NCBI GenBank assembly: GCA_036004405.1
Contig: DASYRM010000038.1
Coordinates: 19,472-83,471, forward strand
Length of the DNA stretch: 64,000 bases
Source: DASYRM01 sp036004405
Lineage (GTDB): Bacteria > Acidobacteriota > Vicinamibacteria > Vicinamibacterales > UBA2999
Direction: 5' to 3'
Shown: positions 23,917-32,591 of the stretch, piece by piece
How the letters are laid out: each line of letters opens with the position of its first letter
Numbering within the stretch: position 1 is the first letter of the stretch
The notes under the pieces: model-generated
Told to the model about the DNA's origin: nothing
The model's database searches: none
The model's input: only the letters and a program-made list of their open reading frames with translations
Position numbers and translations under genes: made by a program

Positions 23917-26013
23917 CTACTGCCAGATCTTCACGCGCTGCTCGGGCGCCAGATACAGCTTGTCGCCGGGCTGCACGTTGAAGGCGGTGTACCACGCGTC
24001 GACGTTGCGCACCGACCCGTTGACGCGATTGAGCGCCGGCGAGTGCGGGTTGGACAGAATCTGCGAGCGCAGCACCTCGTCGCGCAGCTTGCCCCGCCAC
24101 GACTGCGCAAATGACAGGAAGAAGCGCTGGTCGCCGGTGAGACCGTCGATGACCGGAGCGTCCTTGCCGCCGAGCGAGCGCTTGTAGGCCTGGTAGGCCA
24201 CGCCAAGCCCGCCGATGTCGCCGATGTTCTCGCCCAGCGTGAGCTGTCCGTTGACCTTGAGCCCCGGCAGCGCTTCGTAGGCGTTGTACTGCGCTACCAG
24301 GCCCGACGCGCGCCTGGTGAACGCGTCGTTGTCCGCCTTGGTCCACCAGTCCTTCAGCGTGCCGGTGGCATCGTAGAGACGGCCCTGGTCATCGAAGGCG
24401 TGCCCCATCTCGTGGCCGATCACGGCGCCAATCCCGCCGTAGTTCACCGCGTCGTCGGCGTGGGGATCGAAGAACGGCGCCTGCAGGATGGCGGCCGGAA
24501 AGGTGATCTCGTTGGTGCCCGGGAAGTAGTAGGCGTTCACCGTCTGCGGCGTGATCAGCCACTCGTCCTTGTCCACGGGCTTCCCCAGCTTGTTGACGTT
24601 GAAGCGCCACGACCACACGTCGGCGGCGTGGACGTTGGCGAGCAGGTTGCCGGGCACGATCGCCATCGACGAATAGTCCTTCCACTTCGCCGGGTAGCCG
24701 ATCTTGGGACGAAGCGCCGCCAGCTTCTCGAGCGCCTTGGCGCGCGTCTCCGGTCCCATCCACGCGAGCGTCTCGATATTGGCCTTGTAGGCGGCCCGCA
24801 TGTTCTCGACCAGAGCGTCGATCTTGGCCTTGGCTTCCGGCGGGAAGTGCCGCTTCACGTAGACCTGACCGATCGCCTCGCCGAGCGCGTTGTTGACCAG
24901 GTCGGTCCCGCGCTGCCACCGCTCGCGCTGCTTCTCGCGGCCCGCCAGCGTCTTGCCGAAGAACGCGAAGTTCTCGTCGTCGATCGCCTTGGGCAGGTAC
25001 GGCGCGTTGTTGTGGAGGTGGTGATAGGTCAGGTACGCCTTCCAGTCGTCGAGCTTCTGCGAGGTGACGAGCGCCGCGATGTCCTTCACCGCTGACGGCG
25101 TGTTGACGTTGAAGAGGTCCCACTTCGCGAGTTCCAGCGCGTCGAACATCGTCTGCCAGTCGAGCCCCGGTGCGAACGCGACGACCGCGGCGCGCGCCTT
25201 CGGGTTGTAGTTGGCGATGGCGTCGCGCGTCTTCTCGGCGGCCCAGTGCACGCGGGCGATGCGCGTTTCGAGCGCCATGATCCGCGTCGCCTTGGCCGGG
25301 CCGTCGGCGATGCCTCCCAGCGTGAGCATGCGCCCGATGTGCGCGACGTAGGCCGTGCGGATCTCCTTCAGCTTGGGGTCGTCCTTCAGGTAGTAGTCGC
25401 GATCGGGCAGGCCGAGACCCGACTGCACGAGGTTCACGAAGTAGGCGTCGGGGTTCTTGTCGTCGGGACCGACGTAGACGCCGACCGGGGACATGAACCC
25501 CGGCTCGCCGAAGAGGCGCGACAGATCCGCGGGCGTCGCCGCGGCGGCAATGCGATCGAGGTCGGCCTTGAGCGCGCCGATGCCCGCCGACTCGATGCGG
25601 GCGGTGTCCATGAACGAGCCGTAGTAGTCGCCGATCTTCTGCTCGATGCTGCCCGACGCGGCTTTGGCCGCGACTGAGTCCTCGATGATCTTCCGGACGT
25701 TCGCGCGCGCCTCGTCGTCGAGCACTTCGGCGACGCCGTACGAAGCCTTGTCGGCGGGGATCGCGAAGGTGTCGAGCCACGTGCCGTTCACGTTCGCAAA
25801 GAAGTCGTCGCCCGGCTTGATGCCGGCCTTGCGCGTGGTCAGATCCACGCCGAAGGTGCCGAAGGCCGGCTTCGTCACCGCCGGCGGCGACGCCGGCGCC
25901 GCGCTCCCTGCCGGAGTCGATTCTCCGCCGCGGCAGCCCGCGGCCAGCAGGGCCGCCATCGCCACCACCGCACACCCCGTCCACTGCGCCGACGTGTTCC
26001 GCACGTCCGTCAT
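23917..26013 (-). CDS. M13-family metallopeptidase (neprilysin/PepO-like) lipoprotein
   Basis: 698 residues; GGAGGAG stands four bases before the ATG. A lipoprotein signal ends in LLAAGC. The M13 N-terminal domain (about 50-430) begins DLTTRKAGIKPGDDFFANVNGTWLD; the catalytic domain carries NAYYFPGTNEITFPA, the zinc motif H534-E535-M-G-H538-AFDDQGR, and GENIGDIGG for the third ligand, then RVNGSVRNVDAWYTAFNV. M13 enzymes cleave short peptides; the lipid anchor places this one on a periplasm-facing membrane. It is divergent from the carboxylesterase with a palindromic repeat between them. Confidence 0.93.
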   Translation of the reverse strand: MTDVRNTSAQWTGCAVVAMAALLAAGCRGGESTPAGSAAPASPPAVTKPAFGTFGVDLTTRKAGIKPGDDFFANVNGTWLDTFAIPADKASYGVAEVLDDEARANVRKIIEDSVAAKAASGSIEQKIGDYYGSFMDTARIESAGIGALKADLDRIAAAATPADLSRLFGEPGFMSPVGVYVGPDDKNPDAYFVNLVQSGLGLPDRDYYLKDDPKLKEIRTAYVAHIGRMLTLGGIADGPAKATRIMALETRIARVHWAAEKTRDAIANYNPKARAAVVAFAPGLDWQTMFDALELAKWDLFNVNTPSAVKDIAALVTSQKLDDWKAYLTYHHLHNNAPYLPKAIDDENFAFFGKTLAGREKQRERWQRGTDLVNNALGEAIGQVYVKRHFPPEAKAKIDALVENMRAAYKANIETLAWMGPETRAKALEKLAALRPKIGYPAKWKDYSSMAIVPGNLLANVHAADVWSWRFNVNKLGKPVDKDEWLITPQTVNAYYFPGTNEITFPAAILQAPFFDPHADDAVNYGGIGAVIGHEMGHAFDDQGRLYDATGTLKDWWTKADNDAFTRRASGLVAQYNAYEALPGLKVNGQLTLGENIGDIGGLGVAYQAYKRSLGGKDAPVIDGLTGDQRFFLSFAQSWRGKLRDEVLRSQILSNPHSPALNRVNGSVRNVDAWYTAFNVQPGDKLYLAPEQRVKIWQ

Positions 26014-26128
26014 CTGGCTCCTCCCGAAGGTCGTCGTCTGGACGTTCCACCTTCGCCGGGGCGGCTACAGTGGACAAGCAATGGTAGTGTCCCCGCGCGC
26101 GCTGGGACCAGATGTGTGACGAGCGCTG

Positions 26129-26157
26129 CAGGCGAACCTGAAGGTTCGCCTCTACGT
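26129..26157 (-). repeat. Palindromic repeat, GGCGAACCT arm type
   Basis: GCAGGCGAACCT and AGGTTCGCCTCTAC pair through AGGCGAACCT/AGGTTCGCCT around a GA centre. It lies in the divergent region between the M13 peptidase and the carboxylesterase, one of the few copies not at a gene end. The rest of 26014-26252 shows no gene. Confidence 0.8.
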
Positions 26158-26252
26158 ATGCGCGGCCTGACACAGCAGCGACAGATTCAGGGTCAGAGTT
26201 TGCTGTATTCTTCCGGGCGGCGTATCACTCTCCTACCTCAAACGAGGCATCC

Positions 26253-27923
26253 ATGAAGCGACTGGGACTTCTTTTCGCGCTGTGCGGTGTTGTGGCCCTC
26301 ATCGAGCGGCCCGCCGCCATGATTCCGGAACAAGTGAAGATTGAAACGGGTCTGCTGTCGGGTACCGTCGGCACCACGCAGCCCACCGTCCGCACGTTCA
26401 AAGGCATTCCGTTTGCGGCACCGCCGCTGGGCGACAACCGATGGAAGGCGCCGCAGCCGGCGGCCAAGTGGGACGGCGTCCGCAAGGCGGACGCGTTTGG
26501 CGCGCCGTGCGCCGCCGGTGCTCCATTTGCTGGTCGCGGCGGCGGGCGTGGTCCGGCGCCCGGGGCGGCTGCTCCCGGCGCAGCCGCTCCCGCGCAGGCG
26601 CCGGCGGCGCCCGCCGCTCCGCCGCGCGAGCCCGCGCGATCCGAGGATTGCCTCTACGCCAACGTCTGGACCAGCGCCTCGTCGGCCGGCGACAAGCGTC
26701 CGGTGATGGTGTGGATCTACGGCGGCGGCTTCACCGGCGGCTCGGGCGGCCTGTCCTGGTATGACGGCGAGAACCTCGCGGCCAAGGGACCGGTGATCGT
26801 CACCTTCAACTACCGGCTCGGCTCGCTCGGCTTCTTCGCGCACCCTGAACTGGCCAAGGAAGCCGGCCATCCAGGCTCGGGCAACTACGGGATGATGGAC
26901 GCCATCGCGATGCTGCAGTGGGTGAAGCGCAACATCGGGGCGTTCGGCGGCGATCCGGGCAAGGTGACGATTGCCGGTGAATCGGCCGGCGCCATCATGG
27001 TGGGCGCGCTCGTCGGCTCGCCCCAGGCCAAAGGGCTCTTCGTCCGCGCCATCGCCGAAAGCGGCGGCTGGATGGGGCTGCAGATGAACAAGATGCAGCC
27101 GGCATCCGTCGCCGAGGCCAACGGCGTGAAGGCGATGGAGGCGCTGAAGGTCTCGAGCCTCGCCGAGCTGCGGGCCAAGCCGCTCAACGAGCTGACCATC
27201 CAGGGGCAGTCGGGCCTCGTGATCGACGGCTACATGATTCCCGAAGACACGTCGCTCACGTTCCAGTCCGGCAAACAGAACGCCGTGGACGTGCTGACCG
27301 GATCCAACGCCGACGAAGCGAACTTCGGCATCTGCCCCGGCGCCGGCCTGGCCGGCCGCGGCGGCCCCACGCCGCTCACCGCGGCCGCGATGCGCTCGAC
27401 CGCCGAGCGCCGCTTCGGGACCGAAGCGGCCGACGCCTATCTGAAGTTGTACAACGTGGCCGGCGATGCCGACGCGCCGAAAGCCGCCCACCTCGCATGC
27501 GCCGAGGAGGTCAACTGGAACATGCGGCAGTGGTCGGTGGCGCAGGCGGCCAAGGGCAAGAAGGCCTACACCTACTTCTTCTCGCACGTGCAGAACGTCA
27601 ACGGCCAGCCGTCGCCGCAGGGCGCCACGCACACCGCCGAGATCTCGTTCGCGTGGAACAACCCGAAGGGGCAGGCCAACCAGACCTGGACGGAAGGCGA
27701 TACCAAGCTGGCCGATCAGATGTCGTCGTACTGGGTCAACTTCATCATGAAGGGCGATCCGAACGGCGGCGGCCTGCCGCAGTGGCCGCAGTACAAGAAC
27801 CTCACCGCGGGCAAGGTGATGGTGTTTGCCGACAGCCCGCAGGTGGAGACCGCTACGCCGGCGGCAAAGCTGCAGTTCTACACCGCCGCCTATCAGCGCA
27901 TGCTGCGGAACGCGACAAACTGA
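26253..27923 (+). CDS. Type-B carboxylesterase family protein
   Basis: 556 residues with ACGAGG upstream of the ATG and a signal peptide (MKRLGLLFALCGVVALIERPAA). Features of type-B carboxylesterases: TFKGIPFAAPPLGDNRWKAPQP, SEDCLYANVWT, oxyanion loop GGGFTGGSGG, nucleophile Ser244 (IAGESAGAIMV), acid candidate in GSNADEANF and His in QGATHTAEISF. A low-complexity glycine/alanine/proline insert (about residues 90-127) replaces the usual loop before the SEDCLY motif. It would hydrolyse esters in the periplasm or outside the cell. It ends four bases before the region that holds the next palindromic repeat. Confidence 0.9.
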   Translation: MKRLGLLFALCGVVALIERPAAMIPEQVKIETGLLSGTVGTTQPTVRTFKGIPFAAPPLGDNRWKAPQPAAKWDGVRKADAFGAPCAAGAPFAGRGGGRGPAPGAAAPGAAAPAQAPAAPAAPPREPARSEDCLYANVWTSASSAGDKRPVMVWIYGGGFTGGSGGLSWYDGENLAAKGPVIVTFNYRLGSLGFFAHPELAKEAGHPGSGNYGMMDAIAMLQWVKRNIGAFGGDPGKVTIAGESAGAIMVGALVGSPQAKGLFVRAIAESGGWMGLQMNKMQPASVAEANGVKAMEALKVSSLAELRAKPLNELTIQGQSGLVIDGYMIPEDTSLTFQSGKQNAVDVLTGSNADEANFGICPGAGLAGRGGPTPLTAAAMRSTAERRFGTEAADAYLKLYNVAGDADAPKAAHLACAEEVNWNMRQWSVAQAAKGKKAYTYFFSHVQNVNGQPSPQGATHTAEISFAWNNPKGQANQTWTEGDTKLADQMSSYWVNFIMKGDPNGGGLPQWPQYKNLTAGKVMVFADSPQVETATPAAKLQFYTAAYQRMLRNATN

Positions 27924-27926
27924 CTC

Positions 27927-27953
27927 TGTAGAGGCGGTCTTCAGGCCGCCCTG
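27927..27953 (+). repeat. Palindromic repeat upstream of the first BON gene
   Basis: GGCGGTCT and AGGCCGCC pair with one G-T wobble around TC, with a GTAGA left flank. Its right side starts a 28-bp direct repeat (27946-27973) that recurs at 28329-28356. Confidence 0.75.
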
Positions 27954-27996
27954 CTCAGTGCGCGGAAGTTGCATGGAACTCTTCACGGAGGGTTCC

Positions 27997-28302
27997 ATGC
28001 GACTCACACTGCTCGCCGGCATCTCCACCGTCGCTCTGCTCCTGAGCAGCTGCGCCCGCTCGGACGATCCCACGCCAGGCCCGGCCACCGATACCGGTAT
28101 CTCGGCCGCAGTGAAGACAAAGCTGCTCATCGATTCCTTTACGCCCGCGCTGCACATCGACGTCTCCACCAAGGATCGCGTCGTCACGCTCACCGGCAAG
28201 GTCAAGAGCAGGGAAGACAAGGAAGAGGCGGTGCGCGTAGCCCGCGCAGTGGGCGGGGTGCGCTCGGTGGAAGACGAGCTCGTCATCGCCCAGAACTTCT
28301 GA
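27997..28302 (+). CDS. BON-domain lipoprotein
   Basis: 101 residues from the ATG at 27997, with GGAGG six bases upstream. A lipoprotein signal (MRLTLLAGISTVALLLSSC) is followed by one BON domain: DTGISAAVKTKLLIDSFTPALHIDVSTKDRVVTLTGKVKSREDKEEAVRVARAVGGVRSVEDELVI. BON domains bind phospholipid or support envelope integrity, as in OsmY and DolP. A second, diverged BON gene follows, preceded by the same upstream sequence, so this is a tandem duplication. Confidence 0.88.
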   Translation: MRLTLLAGISTVALLLSSCARSDDPTPGPATDTGISAAVKTKLLIDSFTPALHIDVSTKDRVVTLTGKVKSREDKEEAVRVARAVGGVRSVEDELVIAQNF

Positions 28303-28308
28303 GCCAGC

Positions 28309-28336
28309 TGTAGAGCGCGGTCTTCGGACCGCCCTG
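28309..28336 (+). repeat. Palindromic repeat upstream of the second BON gene
   Basis: GCGGTCT and GGACCGC arms flank a short centre, with GTAGA on the left and CCTGCTCAG on the right. It corresponds in position to the copy at 27927 but its arms differ. Confidence 0.7.
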
Positions 28337-28381
28337 CTCAGTGCGCGGAAGTTGCAACAGCTCTCCTGCAAGGAGGGCCTC

Positions 28382-28699
28382 ATGAGATTCAGGATGCTCA
28401 TCGGCGCGTGTACGCTCGCGCTGTTTGCTACGGCATGTGCTCAGTCGGACACCGGGATTACGACGGCCGTCAAAGGCAAGCTCGTCGCCGACGACCTGGT
28501 CAAGGCGCGGCAGATCAACGTGGATACGAAAGACAAGGTCGTCACGCTGACCGGTGAAGTGCAGACGCAGGCCGAGGAGACGCGGGCCTTGGAGATCGCC
28601 CGCGAGACCAACGGCGTGCGCGACGTGATCGATCAGATCGCGGTAGTACCGGAGCACGCAACGGGGTTCAGCCCGCTGCCCCCGCCGGTCGTTCCCTAG
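28382..28699 (+). CDS. BON-domain lipoprotein, second copy
   Basis: 105 residues from the ATG at 28382; AAGGAGG is seven bases upstream. The signal MRFRMLIGACTLALFATAC carries a lipobox-like ATAC. The BON domain reads DTGITTAVKGKLVADDLVKARQINVDTKDKVVTLTGEVQTQAEETRALEIARETNGVRDVIDQIAV, clearly homologous to the first copy. A proline-rich tail (FSPLPPPVVP) is unique to this copy. Likely an envelope lipoprotein; the pair may be co-transcribed or each may have its own leader. Confidence 0.87.
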   Translation: MRFRMLIGACTLALFATACAQSDTGITTAVKGKLVADDLVKARQINVDTKDKVVTLTGEVQTQAEETRALEIARETNGVRDVIDQIAVVPEHATGFSPLPPPVVP

Positions 28700-28747
28700 C
28701 CGACACGTCCCTCGCGGTCGCCGGCGGTTCGCCGCCGGCGGCCCCTC

Positions 28748-28776
28748 GTGACCCGCTCCGGCGGACGCGTTATCAT
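28748..28776 (+). promoter_or_regulatory. Candidate promoter of the DUF1592 gene
   Basis: GTGACC (28748-28753), 17 bp, then TATCAT (28771-28776). If used, transcription starts near 28783, next to an in-frame TTG at 28784, giving a leaderless message and ruling out the GTG at 28748 as start. Confidence 0.4.
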
Positions 28777-31171
28777 CTCGCCGTTGACGCGGGCGTTGAA
28801 GCAAGCACTCTCTATTGGCGTCGCCGTTGCCGCGCTCACCGCGGCGGTGCTCGGCCAGGTGCGGCCGGACAGCCCCGCGCCGGCGGGCCGCGCCGCCGAA
28901 CAGGCGCGTAAGACGATCGACACCTACTGTGTCGGCTGCCACAACACCCGCGCCAAAGCCGGCGGGCTCGCGCTCGACGCCACCCCGGTCGATGCCGTCT
29001 CCGAACATCCCGACGTGTGGGAAGCGGCCGTGCGCAAGCTGCGCGGACGCTTGATGCCGCCGCCCGGCAACAAGCAGCCAGAGCAGCGCGAGATCGACAC
29101 CTTCGTCACCTGGATGGAAGCGCAGCTCGACGCCGCGGCGGCCCGGGGGCCGGCGGCCGGTCACGTGCCGGTGCAGCGCATGACGCGCACCGAATACGCC
29201 ACGGCGGTCAACGACCTCCTCGGGCTCGAGCTCAACGCGAAAGACGTGCTGCCCGCCGAGATCGAGGTCAACGGCTTCGAGAACGTCGCCACCGCGCTCA
29301 GCACCTCCCCTGCATTCCTCGATCAGTACGTCGGCGCGGCGCGGCGTGCGGCGAAACTCGCGGTCGGCGAGCCGGTGCCGAAGGTCGGCAGCGCGCACTA
29401 CGTGAAGGCGAAGGGCGACGACCAGGCGGCACACATCGACGGCCTGCCGCTCGGCACCCGCGGCGGGATGAAGTTCCGCCACACCTTCCCCGCCGACGGC
29501 GAGTACCGGTTCACGTTCCCCGACCTCGGGGTGGATCTCTACACGCGCGTCGTCGAGACCAAGCACACGCTGGTGCTGCTCATCGATGGCCGCGAAGTGT
29601 TCCGCGAATCGCTCGGCGGCCCCGCGGACATGAAGACGGTCGATCGCGGCGGCGCGCCGGGACGTGCCAAGGTGATGGAGCGCTTCACCAACGTCCCGGT
29701 GCAGGTGAAGGCGGGCACCTACGACATCGCGGTGGCGTTCATCGAGCGCGCGCGCATCGAGTCCGACGAGTTTGTCGGCTTCCTGCCCGGCGACGAGTTC
29801 AGCCGCGGCGACCGCTTTCCGCGGCTGGTGGACGGCGTGACGGTGCGCGGCCCGTTCAACGCCACGGGCGTCTCCGAGACGGCGAGCCGGCAGAAGGTGT
29901 TCGTGTGTCACACCGACGATCGCGCCTGCGTACGTCGTATTGCCGGGAATCTCGCGCGACGGGCGTTCCGCCGGCCGGTGACCGCCGAGGAAGTGGAGTC
30001 GCTCCTGCCCTACTTCAACGAGGGGCGGACGCTGCCCGGCGGCTTCGACACCGGCGTCGAGCACCTGATCGCCGCGGTGCTGGTGAGCCCCGAGTTCTTG
30101 TATCGAGGGGCCGGCGATGCAGGCGAACCTAAAGGTTCGCCTCTACGAAGGCTCACGGATCTCGAGCTGGCGTCGCGGCTGTCGTTCTTCCTCTGGAGCC
30201 AGGGGCCCGACGACGCGCTGCTGAAGGCGGCGGCGGCGAAGCGGCTGAGCGATCCGGCGCTGCTGCGCGCGCAGGCGCTGCGGATGCTGAAGGATCCGCG
30301 CGCGGCCAGCCTGGTGCGCAACTTCGCGCTCAAGTCGTTCGACCTCGACACGCTGTCCGAGTCGCAGCCAGATCCGAACCTCTTTCCCACCTTCACCGAT
30401 CTGCTGCGGCAGGACATGGCCACCGAGGCCGAGTCGTTCCTGTCGAGCGTGCTCCTGGAAGATCGCAACGTCGGCGACCTGCTCACCGCCAACTACACGT
30501 TCCTCAACGAGCGGCTGGCACGCCACTACGGCATCAAGTCGGTGTTCGGCCCGCAGTTCCGCCGCGTCACGCTCGATGAGCCGCAGCGCTTCGGTCTGCT
30601 GGGCAAGGGCGCGATGCTGCTTCACACGTCGTACGGCAACCGCACGTCGCCGGTCCTTCGGGGCGCGTGGGTCATGGGGAAACTGATGGGCACGCCGCCC
30701 ACGCCACCGCCGCCGGATGTCGATACCGACCTGTCGCAGCCCAAGGGCGAGCCGCCGAAGACGCTGCGCGCGCGGCTCGAGAGCCACCGCTCGAAGCCGG
30801 GGTGCCGGCAGTGCCACGGCGTGATCGACCCGATCGGGCTGGCGCTGGAGAACTACGACGCGATCGGCCGGTGGCGCACCATCGATTCGGAAGCCAACGC
30901 TCCCATCGACGCCAGCACGGTGCTGCCGGACGGCCGGCCGGTGAACGGCCCGGCCCAGCTCCAGCAGGCGCTCTTCGGGGGACAGGACCTCTTCGTGCGG
31001 GCGTTCACCGAGAAACTGACGATGTATGCGCTCGGGCGGGAGCTCAAGGCGTACGATATGCCCCAGATTCGCGCGGTGGTGCGCGGCGCGGCCGCACAGG
31101 ACTACCGGCTGTCGGCCCTTGTGTCCGGCATCGTGACGAGCGATGCTTTCCGCATGCAGGCGAGGGACTAG
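28748..31171 (+). CDS. DUF1592/DUF1588/DUF1585 multidomain c-type cytochrome
   Basis: 807 residues if started at GTG 28748; a TTG at 28784 is an alternative that leaves a cleaner signal peptide (LTRALKQALSIGVAVAALTAAVLG). Heme motif C61-x2-C64-H65 (CVGCH) starts a PSCyt1-type domain, then DUF1587 (EYATAVNDLLGLELNAKDVLP), a carbohydrate-binding-like beta region, DUF1595 (CVRRIAGNLARRAFRRP), DUF1592 (LTDLELASRLSFFLWSQGPDD), DUF1588 (SYGNRTSPVLRGAWVMGKLMGTPPTPPPPDVD and a second CRQCH) and DUF1585 at the end. This architecture is typical of Planctomycetes and Acidobacteriota. A palindromic repeat lies in frame at about residues 458-467. It is followed by its usual DUF1552 partner; the pair likely acts outside the inner membrane in a still undefined oxidation. 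Confidence 0.9.
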   Translation: MTRSGGRVIISPLTRALKQALSIGVAVAALTAAVLGQVRPDSPAPAGRAAEQARKTIDTYCVGCHNTRAKAGGLALDATPVDAVSEHPDVWEAAVRKLRGRLMPPPGNKQPEQREIDTFVTWMEAQLDAAAARGPAAGHVPVQRMTRTEYATAVNDLLGLELNAKDVLPAEIEVNGFENVATALSTSPAFLDQYVGAARRAAKLAVGEPVPKVGSAHYVKAKGDDQAAHIDGLPLGTRGGMKFRHTFPADGEYRFTFPDLGVDLYTRVVETKHTLVLLIDGREVFRESLGGPADMKTVDRGGAPGRAKVMERFTNVPVQVKAGTYDIAVAFIERARIESDEFVGFLPGDEFSRGDRFPRLVDGVTVRGPFNATGVSETASRQKVFVCHTDDRACVRRIAGNLARRAFRRPVTAEEVESLLPYFNEGRTLPGGFDTGVEHLIAAVLVSPEFLYRGAGDAGEPKGSPLRRLTDLELASRLSFFLWSQGPDDALLKAAAAKRLSDPALLRAQALRMLKDPRAASLVRNFALKSFDLDTLSESQPDPNLFPTFTDLLRQDMATEAESFLSSVLLEDRNVGDLLTANYTFLNERLARHYGIKSVFGPQFRRVTLDEPQRFGLLGKGAMLLHTSYGNRTSPVLRGAWVMGKLMGTPPTPPPPDVDTDLSQPKGEPPKTLRARLESHRSKPGCRQCHGVIDPIGLALENYDAIGRWRTIDSEANAPIDASTVLPDGRPVNGPAQLQQALFGGQDLFVRAFTEKLTMYALGRELKAYDMPQIRAVVRGAAAQDYRLSALVSGIVTSDAFRMQARD
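30119..30147 (-). repeat. Palindromic repeat inside the DUF1592 coding sequence
   Basis: AGGCGAACCT and AGGTTCGCCT flank an AA centre, with CTACGA on the right. It keeps the frame and encodes AGEPKGSPLR in the linker between FLYR and the conserved RLTDLELASRLSFFLW strand. Confidence 0.85.
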
Positions 31172-31173
31172 CC

Positions 31174-32514
31174 ATGTTTCTGACGAAACGCCATCTCTCC
31201 CGCCGGACGGTGCTCAAGGGCGCCGGCGTGACGCTCGCGCTGCCGTTCCTCGACGCCATGGTGCCCGCCGCCACCGCGCTGGCGCAGACCGCCGCCAAGG
31301 CGAAGCTGCGCACCGGCTTCTTCTACATTCCGCACGGCGCCATCCTCGGCAACACCTCGTTCGGCCCCGAGATGGACAAGTGGACGCCGAGCGGATCCGG
31401 GGCGAGCTTCAAGCTGAGTCCCATCCTCAAGTCGCTCGAGAAGCAGAAGCAGTACGTCACCTCGTTCGGCAACCTGCAGAACGCGGCGATGATCGGCGGC
31501 GTCCACAGCCTGGCGCCGGCCACGTGGCTGAGCGGCATGAAGCCGGAGCGCGGGTCGAAGGCCAGCATGTCCACCACGCTGGACCAGGTGATCGCGCAGC
31601 ACCTCGGCCAGGACACCACGCTCCCCTCGCTCGAAGTGGCGTCGGAGACGACGCAGCAGGCGGCCGCGTGCAGCAGCTCGGCGTGCTACTACAACACCAC
31701 GCTCTCGTTCCGCGACGCGCACTCGCCGCTGCCGGTGGAATACAACCCGCGCAAGATCTTCGCGGCGCTGTTCGGCGAGGGGGACACGCCGGAGGAGCGC
31801 GCGGCCATCACGAACCAGACCAGGAGCCTGCTCGACCGCATCTCCAGCCGCACGCGGGCGCTGCAGCGCGACCTGGGCGCGAGCGACCGTGTCGTGTTCG
31901 ACAACTACCTGGAGACCGTGCGCGAGATCGAGCGCCGCGTCCAGATGGCGTCGGCGCGCGACCTTTCGGCCATCGAAGTGCCGGAGGCGCCCATCGGCGA
32001 GCTCGACGCCTTCGAGAAGCAGGTGGACCTGCTGTTCGACCTGATTGCGCTCGCCTACCGCGCCGACCTGACGCGCGTGGCCACCTACATCATGGTGGCC
32101 GAGGGCACCAACCGCACCTACAACCACATCGGCGTGTCGGATTCGTTCCACCCCGTGTCCCACCACGCCAACGACATGAGCCGGCTCGAGAAGCTGGTGA
32201 AGATCCAGACGTGGCATGTGGAGCGCTTCGCCAGCTTCGTGGGCAAGCTCGCCGCGGTGCCGGACGGCGACGGCACCCTGCTGGACCACTCGCTGTTCCT
32301 CTACGGCTCGAACATGTCGAACAGCGACAAGCACAACGGCCATCCGCTGCCGACGATCCTCGTGGGCGGCGGCAACGGCACGCACAAAGGCAGCCAGCAC
32401 ATCGAGCCGTCCTCGCCGACGCCGCTTGCCAACCTGCACATGACGATCCTCGAGAAGGCGGGCGCGCCCCAGAAGACGTTCGGCGACAGCACCGGCACCA
32501 TCGCCGGCGTGTAA
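31174..32514 (+). CDS. DUF1552 protein, Tat-exported
   Basis: 446 residues starting three bases after the DUF1592 stop. A twin-arginine signal (SRRTVLKGAGVTLALPFLDAMVPAATALA) precedes a DUF1552 domain with TGFFYIPHGAILGNT, SFGNLQNAAMIGGVHSLAPATWLSG, VEYNPRKIFAALFGEG, RADLTRVATYIMVAEGTNRTYNHIGVSDSFHPVSHH and SLFLYGSNMSNSDKHNGHPLPTILVGGG. It belongs to the alkaline-phosphatase-like/DUF1501-related superfamily and is nearly always encoded beside DUF1592 cytochromes. Conserved His/Asp residues suggest a metal site. Export through Tat implies folding with a cofactor in the cytoplasm. A palindromic repeat follows the stop. Confidence 0.9.
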   Translation: MFLTKRHLSRRTVLKGAGVTLALPFLDAMVPAATALAQTAAKAKLRTGFFYIPHGAILGNTSFGPEMDKWTPSGSGASFKLSPILKSLEKQKQYVTSFGNLQNAAMIGGVHSLAPATWLSGMKPERGSKASMSTTLDQVIAQHLGQDTTLPSLEVASETTQQAAACSSSACYYNTTLSFRDAHSPLPVEYNPRKIFAALFGEGDTPEERAAITNQTRSLLDRISSRTRALQRDLGASDRVVFDNYLETVREIERRVQMASARDLSAIEVPEAPIGELDAFEKQVDLLFDLIALAYRADLTRVATYIMVAEGTNRTYNHIGVSDSFHPVSHHANDMSRLEKLVKIQTWHVERFASFVGKLAAVPDGDGTLLDHSLFLYGSNMSNSDKHNGHPLPTILVGGGNGTHKGSQHIEPSSPTPLANLHMTILEKAGAPQKTFGDSTGTIAGV

Positions 32515-32519
32515 TGCCG

Positions 32520-32549
32520 TCGTGGGGGCCACCTTCAGGTGGCCCGTTG
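32520..32549 (+). repeat. Palindromic repeat after the DUF1552 gene
   Basis: GGCCACCTTCAGGTGGCC core, plus orientation, with GTGGGGG replacing GTAGGGG on the left flank. It is five bases beyond the stop codon. Confidence 0.8.
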
Positions 32550-32591
32550 AAAGGTGCCAACCGTCAATGCCCCTTGGCCGTCTGACGAGCG

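Larger units (their letters stand above)
27946..28356 (+). repeat. Direct repeat pair of 28 bp flanking the first BON gene
   Basis: An identical 28-bp stretch, beginning CCGCCCTGCTCAGTGCGCGG, occurs at 27946-27973 and 28329-28356. Each copy follows a palindromic repeat and precedes a BON lipoprotein gene. This indicates that the intergenic region and gene were duplicated together. Confidence 0.8.
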
